In this document: positions 27,671 through 36,555 of the stretch, piece by piece
Numbering within the stretch: position 1 is the first letter of the stretch
Layout: each line of letters starts with the position of its first letter
Assembly: GCA_964473465.1 (NCBI GenBank)
Contig: CAYYPE010000010.1
Location: 57,696-121,695, forward strand
Source of the DNA: CALHRB01 sp964473465
GTDB lineage: Bacteria > Bacteroidota > Ignavibacteria > Kapaibacteriales > UBA2268
Direction: 5' to 3'
Length of the DNA stretch: 64,000 bases
Made by a program: the position numbers and the translations under genes
The notes under the pieces: model-generated
Told to the model about the DNA's origin: nothing
What the model saw: the letters and a program-made list of their open reading frames with translations, nothing else
Databases searched by the model: none

Positions 27671-29197
27671 TCATTGCAATAGGTTATAAAATATCTTTGT
27701 ATCAGGTCCAAGTGGTATTTCAAGAATTATAAAAATTAAGAAAAACAATATCCATAAAATTGCCAGACTTAAGGAATAAGGGAAAAGAATTGATATTAAT
27801 TTCCCAAGACTTATGTCAGGTTCATATTTCTTTGCTAATACTAATATTATAGGAAAATACGGAAGCAACGGGGTTATTATATTTGTTGTTGAATCTGCTA
27901 TTCGAAAGGCTGCCTGTGTTGTTTCTGGGGCAAATCCCAGTATCATCATCATTGGGACAAATACCGGTGAAATAACTGCCCACTTTGCTGATGCACTGGT
28001 TACAAATAAATTAATAAACATTGAAAATAGTATGAAACTCAATATAAGCCAGATACCGCTAAATCCAATATCTTTTAAAAAATTAGCCCCTTTTACAGCC
28101 ATTACCAACCCAAGATTTGACCAGTTAAAATATGCAAGAAACTGTGCCGCTGCAAAAGCCAATACTATATAGGAACTCATAGAACCGATTGATTCAGCTA
28201 ATATTTTCACAAGATCATTTCCAGATTTCAATTTTTTTGATGTTAGTCCAAAAACAATTCCCATAATCAGAAAAAAAATCATTATCAGTACTATAATACT
28301 TTGATAAAATGGTTTCAAACTATTATTCTCATCCCTTAATACCCCATTTTCAGGTACTACTGCAACCAATAACAGAACCAAAAGCACTAAGAATGTAATT
28401 ACAGATAGAAGCAATCCCCTCTTTTCGTCTTTAGATATCGCTCTTATAACATAGTCATCTTCATTTAGCTTATGAGCTGGTTCCCACTTTCCAAGCCTTG
28501 GTTCTACAATTTTATGTGTAATGAGAGTGCCAACAACGGTAACTATAAAGGTTGAAAAAAACATAAAATAAAAGTTTGCAGTGGGATAAACATTATACGA
28601 ACTATCCAGAAGCTTTGCAGCAGAATCAGTAAAGCCAGAAAGCAAGGGATCTATAGCTGTTAAAATGACATTAGCACTCAATCCACCACAAGCACCAGTA
28701 AAAGCCGCAGCTAAACCGGCAATCGGATGTTTTCCCAGCCCTACAAAAAGAGTTGCTCCAACTGCCGGCATAATTATCACGCATGCATCACCCATAATAT
28801 GACTTAATACAGATGTGAAAACAAGTACCGCAGTCGCAGACCATTTTGGTACAATTTTTATTATAGCTGTTAATCCTACATTCAGGAGTCCAACCCTATC
28901 AGCAACTCCTACTCCAAGCATTGTAACCAGTACTAAACCCAAAGGCGGAAACTCGATAAAATTCCTGACAGCATCTGTCAGCATTCTTCGAATTCCCTCT
29001 TGATTAGCCAGATTAACAATACTTATTCTTGCTCCACTTCCCGGATGAATGACCGAAATGTGAAATAATGACCCAATCCATGAAACAATTATTACAAGGA
29101 AGGAAAGAATAATAAAAAGGTAAAATGGATCGGGTAGTTTATTGACTCCATTTTCAATTTTATCAAGTAACTTCAAATTGCCTGTTTTCTGGGTCAT
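27671..29197 (-). CDS. AbgT-family transporter
   Basis: From ATG at 29197 (MTQKTGNLKLLDKIENGVNKLPDPF) the product has 508 residues and about eleven membrane segments plus two re-entrant hairpins. It matches the AbgT family, named for p-aminobenzoyl-glutamate uptake in E. coli; other members export sulfonamides. Landmarks are NKLPDPFYLFIILSFLV, GLSANVILTAIDPLLSGFT, and TSASAKWAVISPVFVPMMM near the end. An upstream TTG would add seven residues not typical of the family. It stands alone, so the substrate is unknown. Confidence 0.88.
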   Translation of the reverse strand: MTQKTGNLKLLDKIENGVNKLPDPFYLFIILSFLVIIVSWIGSLFHISVIHPGSGARISIVNLANQEGIRRMLTDAVRNFIEFPPLGLVLVTMLGVGVADRVGLLNVGLTAIIKIVPKWSATAVLVFTSVLSHIMGDACVIIMPAVGATLFVGLGKHPIAGLAAAFTGACGGLSANVILTAIDPLLSGFTDSAAKLLDSSYNVYPTANFYFMFFSTFIVTVVGTLITHKIVEPRLGKWEPAHKLNEDDYVIRAISKDEKRGLLLSVITFLVLLVLLLVAVVPENGVLRDENNSLKPFYQSIIVLIMIFFLIMGIVFGLTSKKLKSGNDLVKILAESIGSMSSYIVLAFAAAQFLAYFNWSNLGLVMAVKGANFLKDIGFSGIWLILSFILFSMFINLFVTSASAKWAVISPVFVPMMMILGFAPETTQAAFRIADSTTNIITPLLPYFPIILVLAKKYEPDISLGKLISILFPYSLSLAILWILFFLIFIILEIPLGPDTKIFYNLLQ

Positions 29198-29324
29198 TAA
29201 AATCCGATAAAATTGCAAATATAAATAAAAAATCGGGAGTAATTAAACAATTATGATAATTATCAGTAATTTTCTGTTCAAAAATAACTGACAATTATTA
29301 TCAATATTCTGTTATTACGGAATT

Positions 29325-30749
29325 CTAATACCTATAGGTAACATTCAATCCGAGGTTCAAAGGATTGTTTGTTAATTTAAAAAGTTCGCCTACTGCTGAA
29401 TTACCATAGTTTGTTCTTAACTGAGATATTGAAGTCCATTGAAAAACTGCATCTAATCTTACGTTGGGAGCTAAATAAATTCCTCCTCCGAGCGATAAAA
29501 AGCTTTTTGATGCTCCGGCAACATCAACAGAATATGGTGAGGTTTTCGAAGCAAAACTCCCCCTGACAATAAAAGGAGTCAATGGAATATCATATTCAAC
29601 TCCAACCCCCCAGTTAACCTGACCAACAAGTTCCCTTACAATCTGCTTATTTAAATCAAGAACTTCTTTTGGGGCATCACTAAATTCAAGCTGGGTTACA
29701 TCGGAATATTCAACTCCTGCCATAAAAGTCAATCCAGAGGTATGGAGTGATAAACCAGCGGAATAAACAAATGGAGTTGTTACTTTATAGGAATTTTCAA
29801 ATTCATCAGGGTCATAAGGATTTGGCTTCCATCCATTATCAAATTCAGCTGTTGCCAGAACACTGAATTTTTCATCAATCTCATAATAGGTTGGAAATTT
29901 AATAGAAACGCCAAATCTGAAGAAATCCTCGATTTTCGCCTGAATTCCAATCGCACCTGTTATCCCGGCAATTTTCTGAGTTAAATTCTGTGATAAATTG
30001 AATTCTTTAAAATCAAGATTAGTATAGCCAGCTGAGTCAAAATAATTGTATTTATTAAATATGTCATATTCCCTGTAATCTCGATTGTATTTATAAGTTC
30101 CCCACTTCCCACTTATTGAAAAGCCTACCGATACCTCTTTGGTCAAATCGAAAGCTGCTCCACCGGTAACGTTATGCAAACCACCCGATTCCTGAACAAA
30201 AGCATATTGTTCCAGACTATCTCTCAGAGGCGTAAATAAATTCTGATTAGCCAACCAGAGATGATAGGTATAATTATCCTCGATTTTTCTTGTTCCGTAT
30301 TTTGAATAATAATCAATTAGAGTTGATTTTGGATTTATTGCCTGATATTCATAATTATCCTTGAAATTATTATCCTGAAAATATGCAATTCCAACTGCAG
30401 CATTTCCCTGTTTAGTAATGAAAGGAGCCACTACTCCAAAACTTGTTATAAAGGCGTCGTTAGAACTAAATTCATTGATATTTCCCAAATAATTTGTTTT
30501 TGAATTATTTCGGGTAAAACCTAAGCCCAGCCCTAACTCACTCTTACCAATTAATGACAAACCAGCGGGGTTGAAAAGCAAGGCAGACATATCATCAGAT
30601 ACTCCATGGTAAGAAATATTCAAACCTGCGGTTCTTGCAGAAATGAAACCATTGTTTGATGAAAACCTTAGAGCATCTTCAATAAATTGAGATTTGACTG
30701 CTTGTGAGTAAAACAAAACAAGCAGTATTATCAATAAAATTTTTTTCAT
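29325..30749 (-). CDS. OmpP1/FadL-family outer-membrane beta-barrel protein
   Basis: The product has 474 residues with a signal peptide (KKILLIILLVLFYSQAVKSQ), a family-typical plug region (ARTAGLNISYHGVSDDMSALLFNPAGL) and alternating amphipathic strands ending in an aromatic-rich C-terminal strand (GLNVTYRY). Family members move hydrophobic molecules across the outer membrane. The T9SS component PorV belongs to the same superfamily, so a T9SS role is possible but not shown. Its ATG lies 2 nt after the stop of the aromatic-rich lipoprotein gene, so the two form a translationally coupled pair. Confidence 0.8.
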   Translation of the reverse strand: MKKILLIILLVLFYSQAVKSQFIEDALRFSSNNGFISARTAGLNISYHGVSDDMSALLFNPAGLSLIGKSELGLGLGFTRNNSKTNYLGNINEFSSNDAFITSFGVVAPFITKQGNAAVGIAYFQDNNFKDNYEYQAINPKSTLIDYYSKYGTRKIEDNYTYHLWLANQNLFTPLRDSLEQYAFVQESGGLHNVTGGAAFDLTKEVSVGFSISGKWGTYKYNRDYREYDIFNKYNYFDSAGYTNLDFKEFNLSQNLTQKIAGITGAIGIQAKIEDFFRFGVSIKFPTYYEIDEKFSVLATAEFDNGWKPNPYDPDEFENSYKVTTPFVYSAGLSLHTSGLTFMAGVEYSDVTQLEFSDAPKEVLDLNKQIVRELVGQVNWGVGVEYDIPLTPFIVRGSFASKTSPYSVDVAGASKSFLSLGGGIYLAPNVRLDAVFQWTSISQLRTNYGNSAVGELFKLTNNPLNLGLNVTYRY

Positions 30750-30751
30750 AT

Positions 30752-31687
30752 TTATTTTGGTCTTGTTGAACTTCTTTCACTATTTGAATTTGAGCCAGAA
30801 CCAGATGATCCCGAAGAACCAGATGAACCAGATGAACCTGAGCCACTTCCTGAAGACCTCCCGGAACTTTGTCCGCTTGACTCACCCGAACGATTCCATG
30901 TGCCTCCGGTATTATTATTTTCAATTACTTCCCTTTTATTATTCCTTGAAGGAGTTCTGTAATTTCTGTCATCGCTCGAGGGTTTATTCGTTTGATTATC
31001 GTTTGATTTTACTTTTTCTTTGACACCCTCATTGTTTGTTGAAGAGCCAAAATCAATTCTCGACCTACTTCTTGGTGAATTAGAACTGGTTTTATCAAAG
31101 TCTGTTGCATCGCCAATAGTAGTAGAACCACGAGTTGCACCCCAGTCACGATATGTCTTTTCTTTTTTTGGATTGGATGATGGCTTATCAGCATAATCAT
31201 TATTGAAATACCACCAGTCATAATAGTGTCTCCTGTTCCAATACCATGGAGAATAGGTATAATAATAATCATACCAGGGATAATAGTTGTATCTATAAAA
31301 ATTCATCGTCCAATACCAATCCCAGTAATGATTATGATAGTATAAATAGTGGGCATTCCAGAAGTATGGACCCCAGCCATAGTAATAATCCCACCACGGC
31401 ACAATCACAGTTACAAAATGAGGACGTGAACTAAAATACCTGTAAGAAAGATTATGCTCAACATAACCGTCAAAACTATCATCAAAATCTTCTGAAAGAG
31501 GGTTCACCCATTTACTTGTTTGATTTTTACCAGATTTTGCATAACTGTCATTTTTACTATCCTTAGAAATCTTAGGATTATTATTAAATCCGAAGTAATC
31601 TTCCTTGGAAGAATCCACAGAAGAGCAGGAAAACGCCAAGAATGACGCTACCAAAATAACCGAAAATATTTTTATGTAATTTTTCAT
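30752..31687 (-). CDS. aromatic-rich lipoprotein with Ser/Gly-rich tail
   Basis: The start chosen is ATG at 31687, preceded by a strong ribosome site (GAGGAGG). The frame stays open upstream only because it runs antisense through tRNA-Leu. The 311-residue product has a lipobox (LAFSCSS) with the lipidated cysteine near residue 20. The central part (about 95-175) is extraordinarily rich in Tyr, Trp, His and Asn (PWWDYYYGWGPYFW, HYWDWYWTMNFYRYNYYPW). A charged region and a Ser/Gly low-complexity tail follow. I do not know a function. It is coupled to the OmpP1/FadL-like gene, so a role at the outer membrane is likely. Confidence 0.75.
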   Translation of the reverse strand: MKNYIKIFSVILVASFLAFSCSSVDSSKEDYFGFNNNPKISKDSKNDSYAKSGKNQTSKWVNPLSEDFDDSFDGYVEHNLSYRYFSSRPHFVTVIVPWWDYYYGWGPYFWNAHYLYYHNHYWDWYWTMNFYRYNYYPWYDYYYTYSPWYWNRRHYYDWWYFNNDYADKPSSNPKKEKTYRDWGATRGSTTIGDATDFDKTSSNSPRSRSRIDFGSSTNNEGVKEKVKSNDNQTNKPSSDDRNYRTPSRNNKREVIENNNTGGTWNRSGESSGQSSGRSSGSGSGSSGSSGSSGSSGSGSNSNSERSSTRPK

Positions 31688-31780
31688 AACTACCTCCTCA
31701 AAGTTATAACGTAACTTATGAAAAATTGTTACAAGAAAAAAAAGGAGAAAAAAAAAGTTTAAAAAAATAAAAAAATGCCT

Positions 31781-31788
31781 TATTTTTG
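31781..31788 (+). promoter_or_regulatory. probable -7 promoter element of tRNA-Leu
   Basis: TATTTTTG ends 6 nt before the tRNA gene and matches TAnnTTTG, identical to the element before tRNA(CAT). Confidence 0.45.
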
Positions 31789-31794
31789 TAAAAA

Positions 31795-31879
31795 GCTCGG
31801 ATGGCGGAACAGGTAGACGCACAGGACTTAAAATCCTGTGGGAGTATATCCCGTGTGGGTTCGAGTCCCACTCCGAGCA
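31795..31879 (+). tRNA. tRNA-Leu (TAA)
   Basis: The 85-nt class II tRNA has acceptor arms GCTCGGA / TCCGAGC, anticodon stem CAGGA / TCCTG with loop CTTAAAA (anticodon TAA), a long variable arm (TGGGAGTATATCCCGT) as expected for leucine, and T-arm GTGGGTTCGAGTCCCAC. CCA is not encoded. Confidence 0.97.
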
Positions 31880-32081
31880 CAAAAAGTTTTACATAACTAA
31901 CTTCAAATCAACTACTTACAAATTCCATAAATTTACCTGATGACGTGAAATTTAATTTTATCAGCTTTATAATTTCAAAATATTTATTCCTGAGCTATTC
32001 CTGACTTGTAATAAAATTTTAATTGAAATAATTAAATTATTATGGTGATTCAAATTTTATATTGAAAAAGAGGTGTTTTTA

Positions 32082-32144
32082 ATGACTCAAATTGTTACCA
32101 ACCAGTCATCAATGATGTCATTGAAAGTGGCTGTCTATTATTAA
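32082..32144 (+). CDS. possible 20-residue small ORF
   Basis: ATG at 32082 opens a 20-codon frame (MTQIVTNQSSMMSLKVAVYY) preceded at a good distance (8 nt) by AAAGAGG. Ribosome sites like this are uncommon in this genome. It lies in the 342-bp gap between tRNA-Leu and the YbjT-like gene, which otherwise holds only AT-rich sequence. No family is recognised. It could be a leader peptide or chance. Confidence 0.25.
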   Translation: MTQIVTNQSSMMSLKVAVYY

Positions 32145-32221
32145 CTTATAAAAAATCTACTAAAAGAAATATTTGACAATAGTAATCGCCTTTAAGACAA
32201 AAATTTTGATAATTTTAATTA

Positions 32222-33673
32222 ATGAAAATACTTTTAACAGGTGCAACTGGTTACATTGGTAAAAGACTTCTTCCTGTCCTGATTGAAAAGGGACATAAAG
32301 TTGTCTGCTGTGTTCGAGACAAAAATCGTTTTCCATCTGAAGGAATTTATAAACATCCGAATATTTCTTTATTCGAAGTTGATTTTTTGAAAGATATTTC
32401 AATTTCAGATGATGTAAAAGACATTGATGCGGCTTACTATCTTATTCACTCAATGAGCACAAATGTAAAGGATTTTTCCTCACTCGAAGAAACTTCTGCA
32501 AATAATTTTGTCAATTTTATTAAACAGACCTCTGTAAAGCAAATAATCTATCTTGGCGGAATTACAAATGAAAAAAAGCTTTCCAAGCACCTTGCTTCAA
32601 GAAAAAAAGTTGAGGAGATACTGAGTATTAGTGGTATTCCATTAACATCAATCAAAGCTGGAATAATTGTAGGATCCGGAAGTGCATCTTTTGAAATCAT
32701 TCGTGACTTAGTAGAAAAACTTCCTGTTATGATTGCACCCAAATGGCTCAACACAAAACACCAGCCAATTGCAATCAGAAATATTCTTGAGTATTTAACA
32801 GGCGTTTTGCTTTTACCAGAAACATTCAACAAATCTTATGATGTTGGTGGACCGGATGTTTTAACCTATAAAGAAATGCTTCTCCAGTTTGCTGAAGTTC
32901 GTGGACTTAAAAGATTTATTTTTACTGTTCCTGTTATGACTCCACGACTTTCATCTTACTGGCTTTACTTCGTTACATCAACATCTTATAAACTTGCGAT
33001 AAATCTTGTTAACAGTATGAAAATTGAAGTGGTTGCAAAAGATAACGAACTGGAAAAAATTCTGGGAGTAAAGCCGTTATCCTATAAAGAAGCTGTTCAG
33101 CTTGCGTTTCAAAAAATTGAACAAAATAATGTTGTATCGAGCTGGAAAGATTCTCTCGTATCAAGTTATGTTGATAACTCATTGCTTGAACATATCAATG
33201 TTCCTACTAACGGATGCTTTGTTGATAAAAGAGACAAAGAAATAACTACAAGTGTTGAACAGGTTTTAGAAAACATATGGTCAATTGGTGGTGATCGGGG
33301 ATGGTATTACGGCGATTGGCTCTGGCATTTGCGTGGATTTATAGATAAACTATTCGGCGGAGTTGGATTACGAAGAGGCAGAACAAACAAAACCGAAATT
33401 CACACTGGCGACACTCTTGACTTTTGGCGTGTGCTTGCTGCAGATAAAGAGAACAAAAGATTACTTCTTTATGCTGAGATGAAATTGCCCGGTGAAGCCT
33501 GGCTGGAGTTTAAGATTGCTGAGAAGAACAAAAAAAGTTACTTAATACAAACTGCTACATTCCGACCCAAAGGTTTACTTGGTAGAATTTATTGGTACTC
33601 AGTTTCCCCATTTCATTACTTCGTCTTTAATAAGATGGCTGAGAATATCATCAAATTTAAATATAATATATGA
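32222..33673 (+). CDS. NmrA/SDR-type NAD(P)-binding protein with DUF2867 domain (YbjT-like)
   Basis: The product has 483 residues. The N-terminal half is a Rossmann fold of the extended/atypical SDR type (LLTGATGYIGKRLLPVL, then YYLIHSM and AGIIVGSGSASFEIIRDLVEKLP). The C-terminal DUF2867 domain starts near residue 320 (VEQVLENIWSIGGDRGWYYGDWLW) and continues through TGDTLDFWRVL to the end. Length and domain order match E. coli YbjT. The substrate is unknown. The start is ATG; no ribosome site is visible. Confidence 0.88.
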   Translation: MKILLTGATGYIGKRLLPVLIEKGHKVVCCVRDKNRFPSEGIYKHPNISLFEVDFLKDISISDDVKDIDAAYYLIHSMSTNVKDFSSLEETSANNFVNFIKQTSVKQIIYLGGITNEKKLSKHLASRKKVEEILSISGIPLTSIKAGIIVGSGSASFEIIRDLVEKLPVMIAPKWLNTKHQPIAIRNILEYLTGVLLLPETFNKSYDVGGPDVLTYKEMLLQFAEVRGLKRFIFTVPVMTPRLSSYWLYFVTSTSYKLAINLVNSMKIEVVAKDNELEKILGVKPLSYKEAVQLAFQKIEQNNVVSSWKDSLVSSYVDNSLLEHINVPTNGCFVDKRDKEITTSVEQVLENIWSIGGDRGWYYGDWLWHLRGFIDKLFGGVGLRRGRTNKTEIHTGDTLDFWRVLAADKENKRLLLYAEMKLPGEAWLEFKIAEKNKKSYLIQTATFRPKGLLGRIYWYSVSPFHYFVFNKMAENIIKFKYNI

Positions 33674-33818
33674 ACAACATATTAATTTTGGCTGTTTCAG
33701 AACTAAAACACGCCGGTTCTGGTCTGTGCCTTTTGTTTCAGAAGATAAAAGAAAATCCTATCTGCAAAAAGTTGTAAAAGATGTTGAAAAGGATATTAAA
33801 AAAAATAAGATGATTTAA
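33674..33818 (+). pseudogene. coding-like remnant before the flavin-reductase gene
   Basis: After the YbjT-like stop, a frame ending in TAA at 33818 reads as plausible protein: NFGCFRTKTRRFWSVPFVSE, then DKRKSYLQKVVKDVEKDIKK. It is basic and helical like a real C-terminus, and the next gene starts only 3 nt later as in a coupled operon. No start codon of its own exists after 33673; the frame extends back only as an overlap of the YbjT-like gene. I read it as the 3' end of a deleted gene, family unknown. Confidence 0.35.
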
Positions 33819-33821
33819 GTT

Positions 33822-34430
33822 ATGATTATTAGTAAAAATGATATTGAACAACTCGAGCAGCGATACCGCACAGCTTTCATAAATTCTCTGGCAGGTTTTC
33901 GACAGGCTGTATTGGTAGGTACTAAGTCTGCGGATGACACAACTAATCTGGCGATTTTTAATTCACTCATCCATCTGGGAGCTAACCCTGCCTTGTTTGG
34001 ATTAATAAGCAGACCGGACAATGTGCAAAGGCATACTCTGCATAATATATTAGAAACTAAAGAATATACCCTTAATTATATTCAGGCTTCTCATTATAAA
34101 AAAGCCCATCAGACCTCAGCCCGATATGAAAAAGGCATTTCTGAATTCGAAAAGGTTGGATTTACACCAATTTATTCTTCGGGTTGCAGTGCACCTTTTG
34201 TGAAAGAGGCAGTGGTAAAAATTGCAATGAAATTTGAAGAAATCATTCCAATTACCATAAACGGAACAGAACTTATTATAGGAAGCATAATGCTGGTTGA
34301 TTTGGATGATTCAATGGTAGAAGGTGACGGATTTATAAATTTATCTGCATCTGATGTGTTAATAAGTCAGGGACTCGATGCTTACTTTATTTCTAAAGAA
34401 TTAGGTCGTTTACCTTATGCAAAACCATAG
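33822..34430 (+). CDS. flavin reductase-like (DIM6/NTAB fold) protein
   Basis: The product has 202 residues with the split-barrel FMN-binding flavin-reductase pattern. A central NALVGTKS-like segment reads FRQAVLVGTKSADDTTNLAIFNSLIHLGANPALFGLISRP, with TLHNILETKEYTLNYI and SARYEKGISEFEKVGF after it. Family members bind FMN and either reduce flavin for a partner oxygenase or act on unknown substrates. It follows a remnant by 3 nt. The upstream YbjT-like protein may be functionally linked, since both look like redox enzymes. Confidence 0.82.
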   Translation: MIISKNDIEQLEQRYRTAFINSLAGFRQAVLVGTKSADDTTNLAIFNSLIHLGANPALFGLISRPDNVQRHTLHNILETKEYTLNYIQASHYKKAHQTSARYEKGISEFEKVGFTPIYSSGCSAPFVKEAVVKIAMKFEEIIPITINGTELIIGSIMLVDLDDSMVEGDGFINLSASDVLISQGLDAYFISKELGRLPYAKP

Positions 34431-34558
34431 TATTGGAGTTATAATAGCAGATGAGTCAATTAAGATTAAATTTGAATCTTATTCCTGCATCAGCTATCTT
34501 AAGTTAATTTTGTTTCTGCTTTTTTTAATTAGTTTTAACAAATAACCAACAAATTGAA

Positions 34559-35773
34559 TTATCGGTGATAGATAATTTTTCCGGTTCTAACTTTATTTTT
34601 TTGACTTAAACGGTAAAAATAAAAACCGGAATATGTATTTAACGGTCGCCAAATGTAAGTATATGACCCCGGCATCAGAAAATTATCCAGCAAAGTCTCT
34701 ATTTTGTTTCCGTATATATCAAAAATTGATAAAATATAATGCTCCGCTTCAATTATTTTCAAATTTAACGACAAATTATCCATGAAAGGCTGGGGATAAA
34801 TTGTAATATTGAACTCAGGTGTTATCATCTCATCGATATTATCAGCTGTCTGTGTTTTATAAATTCCCATTGCAGTACCGGCATAAATAATATCATCAAT
34901 TCCAGAGCTAATGCTAAAAATATTTTTATTATTATTATCTATTCCGTCATTATATTCAGTCCAGTTCACCCCATTATCAATGCTCCTGAAAATTCCTGAT
35001 GAAGTTCCTGCAAATATGCTCCTTGCTTTTGAAATTGTTATTGCCCTTATCAGATTTGCTCCAATCCCCTTATTTTGAGCAGTCCAACTCTCACCATTAT
35101 TATTTGAGACATATAAACCATCTTTTGCCCCGAGAAAAATTCTTCCTTCGCTATCAACCACCATATCATAAATATTATTTGAGGAAAAACCCACACTTTT
35201 CCAGCTTTTTCCATTATCACTTGTCTTATAAAGCCCGTTGTATTCTGTTCCTGCCAGAACAGAACCATCTTTCGCCGCAACAATTGCATGAACATCCTTA
35301 TTATCCAGCTTCATATCTGTCCACGAGGCTCCATTATCAGTGGAAACAAAAACAGAGCCGTAGAACCATGTTCCAGCATATAGTTTTCCATCTCGTGAAA
35401 CGAAGATATCCAGAATATTCTTGTTCGTCAAGCCATTATTCGACTCAATCCAGTTTTGACCGTCATCTGTTGTTCTAAAAATCCCTTTTCCATTTAGTCC
35501 AACAAAAGCAGAGCCATCGGAACTAAAACGTATCACCTTGACTAACTTATCAGGCAGCCCTGAGGATACTTTTATCCAATTTGTTCCATTATTATCTGAC
35601 CGAAATACCCCTTCGCCATAAATCCCGGCAAGTATTTTCCCGTTTTTCGGGTTTACTGCTATTGACTCCACTATTCCAACCGGCAGCGAATCAGTCTTAA
35701 TCCATATCTGCGACAGAACCACTTCGAGATTTAGCAGGAAGAGAACCATACTGAATATAATCTTTTGTTTCAT
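34559..35773 (-). CDS. secreted BNR-repeat beta-propeller protein with T9SS sorting domain
   Basis: The product has 404 residues. A signal peptide (residues 1-21, ending VVLSQ) precedes six S/T-x-D-x-G-x-x-W repeats (SDNNGTNW, TDDGQNW, STDNGASW, SDNGKSW, NNNGESW, IDNGVNW) about 42 residues apart, forming a sialidase/YCF48-like beta-propeller. The last 80 residues are a type A sorting domain (IYPQPFMDNLSLNL, YTYIWRPLNTYSGFYFYRL). It is the last gene of the minus-strand surface cluster, 24 bp after the DUF1573 gene. Its function is unknown; propellers of this type usually bind proteins or sugars. Confidence 0.88.
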   Translation of the reverse strand: MKQKIIFSMVLFLLNLEVVLSQIWIKTDSLPVGIVESIAVNPKNGKILAGIYGEGVFRSDNNGTNWIKVSSGLPDKLVKVIRFSSDGSAFVGLNGKGIFRTTDDGQNWIESNNGLTNKNILDIFVSRDGKLYAGTWFYGSVFVSTDNGASWTDMKLDNKDVHAIVAAKDGSVLAGTEYNGLYKTSDNGKSWKSVGFSSNNIYDMVVDSEGRIFLGAKDGLYVSNNNGESWTAQNKGIGANLIRAITISKARSIFAGTSSGIFRSIDNGVNWTEYNDGIDNNNKNIFSISSGIDDIIYAGTAMGIYKTQTADNIDEMITPEFNITIYPQPFMDNLSLNLKIIEAEHYILSIFDIYGNKIETLLDNFLMPGSYTYIWRPLNTYSGFYFYRLSQKNKVRTGKIIYHR

Positions 35774-35797
35774 TTTTTCCCCGTCTATTTTCGAAAA

Positions 35798-36493
35798 TCA
35801 TTTAACCATTCCAAAACACGAAATCTTCAATTCGGAATACTCTTCGAAGTCAGTCTTGATGTCTATTGAACTGTTATAAAAACCCGATTGCTTTGGCTTT
35901 GCCATAATAAACAGCTCGTATTCCTCACCAACAGGTATATTTATCGATCCATTAACAACATTTATAACCTTGCAATCCTCCGAAGCAGACGCAAAGCCCG
36001 ATAGGATGATTTCTTTCCCGGTATTATTTATTATTATCACACTTGTAGTGTCCTCGTTCCCGGTTTCCATATCCCCAAAGCTGACTGCATTACCCGGTAT
36101 TAGTTCAATAGGATAGTAAACATCGGCTTCGAGCCTTATTATTTTATCCTTGTTAACAGGGTCGTTCGAAGTTACCCTTATGGTTTTCGAAATTTTGTTG
36201 TGAGTTCCCACAATTCTGAACACAACAGGCAAATTCGCAGTATCGCCAGCATTCAGTTCAGTTTTGTCAAGTTCCGCAGTAGTGCAACCGCACGCCGGCT
36301 TAACCTCCGAGATTATCAATTTTTTATCGCCGCTATTCATTATCTTTATGACTGTCTTCAGCGGATCTTCCTTTATCGAAACCCTGCCCCAATTATAGGT
36401 GTCCCCTCCAATTATCTCAATTTTCGGCTGGGACAGACCCATTGCCACACAAAAGAAAAAAAACATTAACCCTTTGAAAAATATCAATTTCAT
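35798..36493 (-). CDS. exported DUF1573 protein
   Basis: The product has 231 residues with a signal peptide (to about residue 22) and two immunoglobulin-like beta-sandwich domains. The first is a clear DUF1573: NWGRVSIKEDPLKTVIKIMNSG, then the CGCTTAE motif and TIRVTSNDPVNK. DUF1573 domains resemble MSP/ASH domains and chaperone-like folds of the periplasm or cell surface. The gene lies 62 bp after the usher-OmpA gene and 24 bp before the BNR gene, so it may be an accessory of the fibre system. Confidence 0.82.
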   Translation of the reverse strand: MKLIFFKGLMFFFFCVAMGLSQPKIEIIGGDTYNWGRVSIKEDPLKTVIKIMNSGDKKLIISEVKPACGCTTAELDKTELNAGDTANLPVVFRIVGTHNKISKTIRVTSNDPVNKDKIIRLEADVYYPIELIPGNAVSFGDMETGNEDTTSVIIINNTGKEIILSGFASASEDCKVINVVNGSINIPVGEEYELFIMAKPKQSGFYNSSIDIKTDFEEYSELKISCFGMVK

Positions 36494-36555
36494 TTCATCA
36501 CCACTTATATTTAAAATTTATATGACTATTTATTTCATTTTCGTCAGAAAGATTA

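Noticed and set aside
27813..28172. 119-codon plus-strand open frame
   Set aside because: Antisense to the AbgT transporter; hydrophobic look is the shadow of membrane helices.
31688..31882. Upstream extension of the aromatic-rich lipoprotein frame
   Set aside because: It runs antisense through tRNA-Leu; the lipoprotein signal peptide and a strong ribosome site start at 31687.
34999..35478. 159-codon plus-strand open frame
   Set aside because: It is antisense to the BNR-repeat gene, and its composition is that of a reverse-frame shadow.
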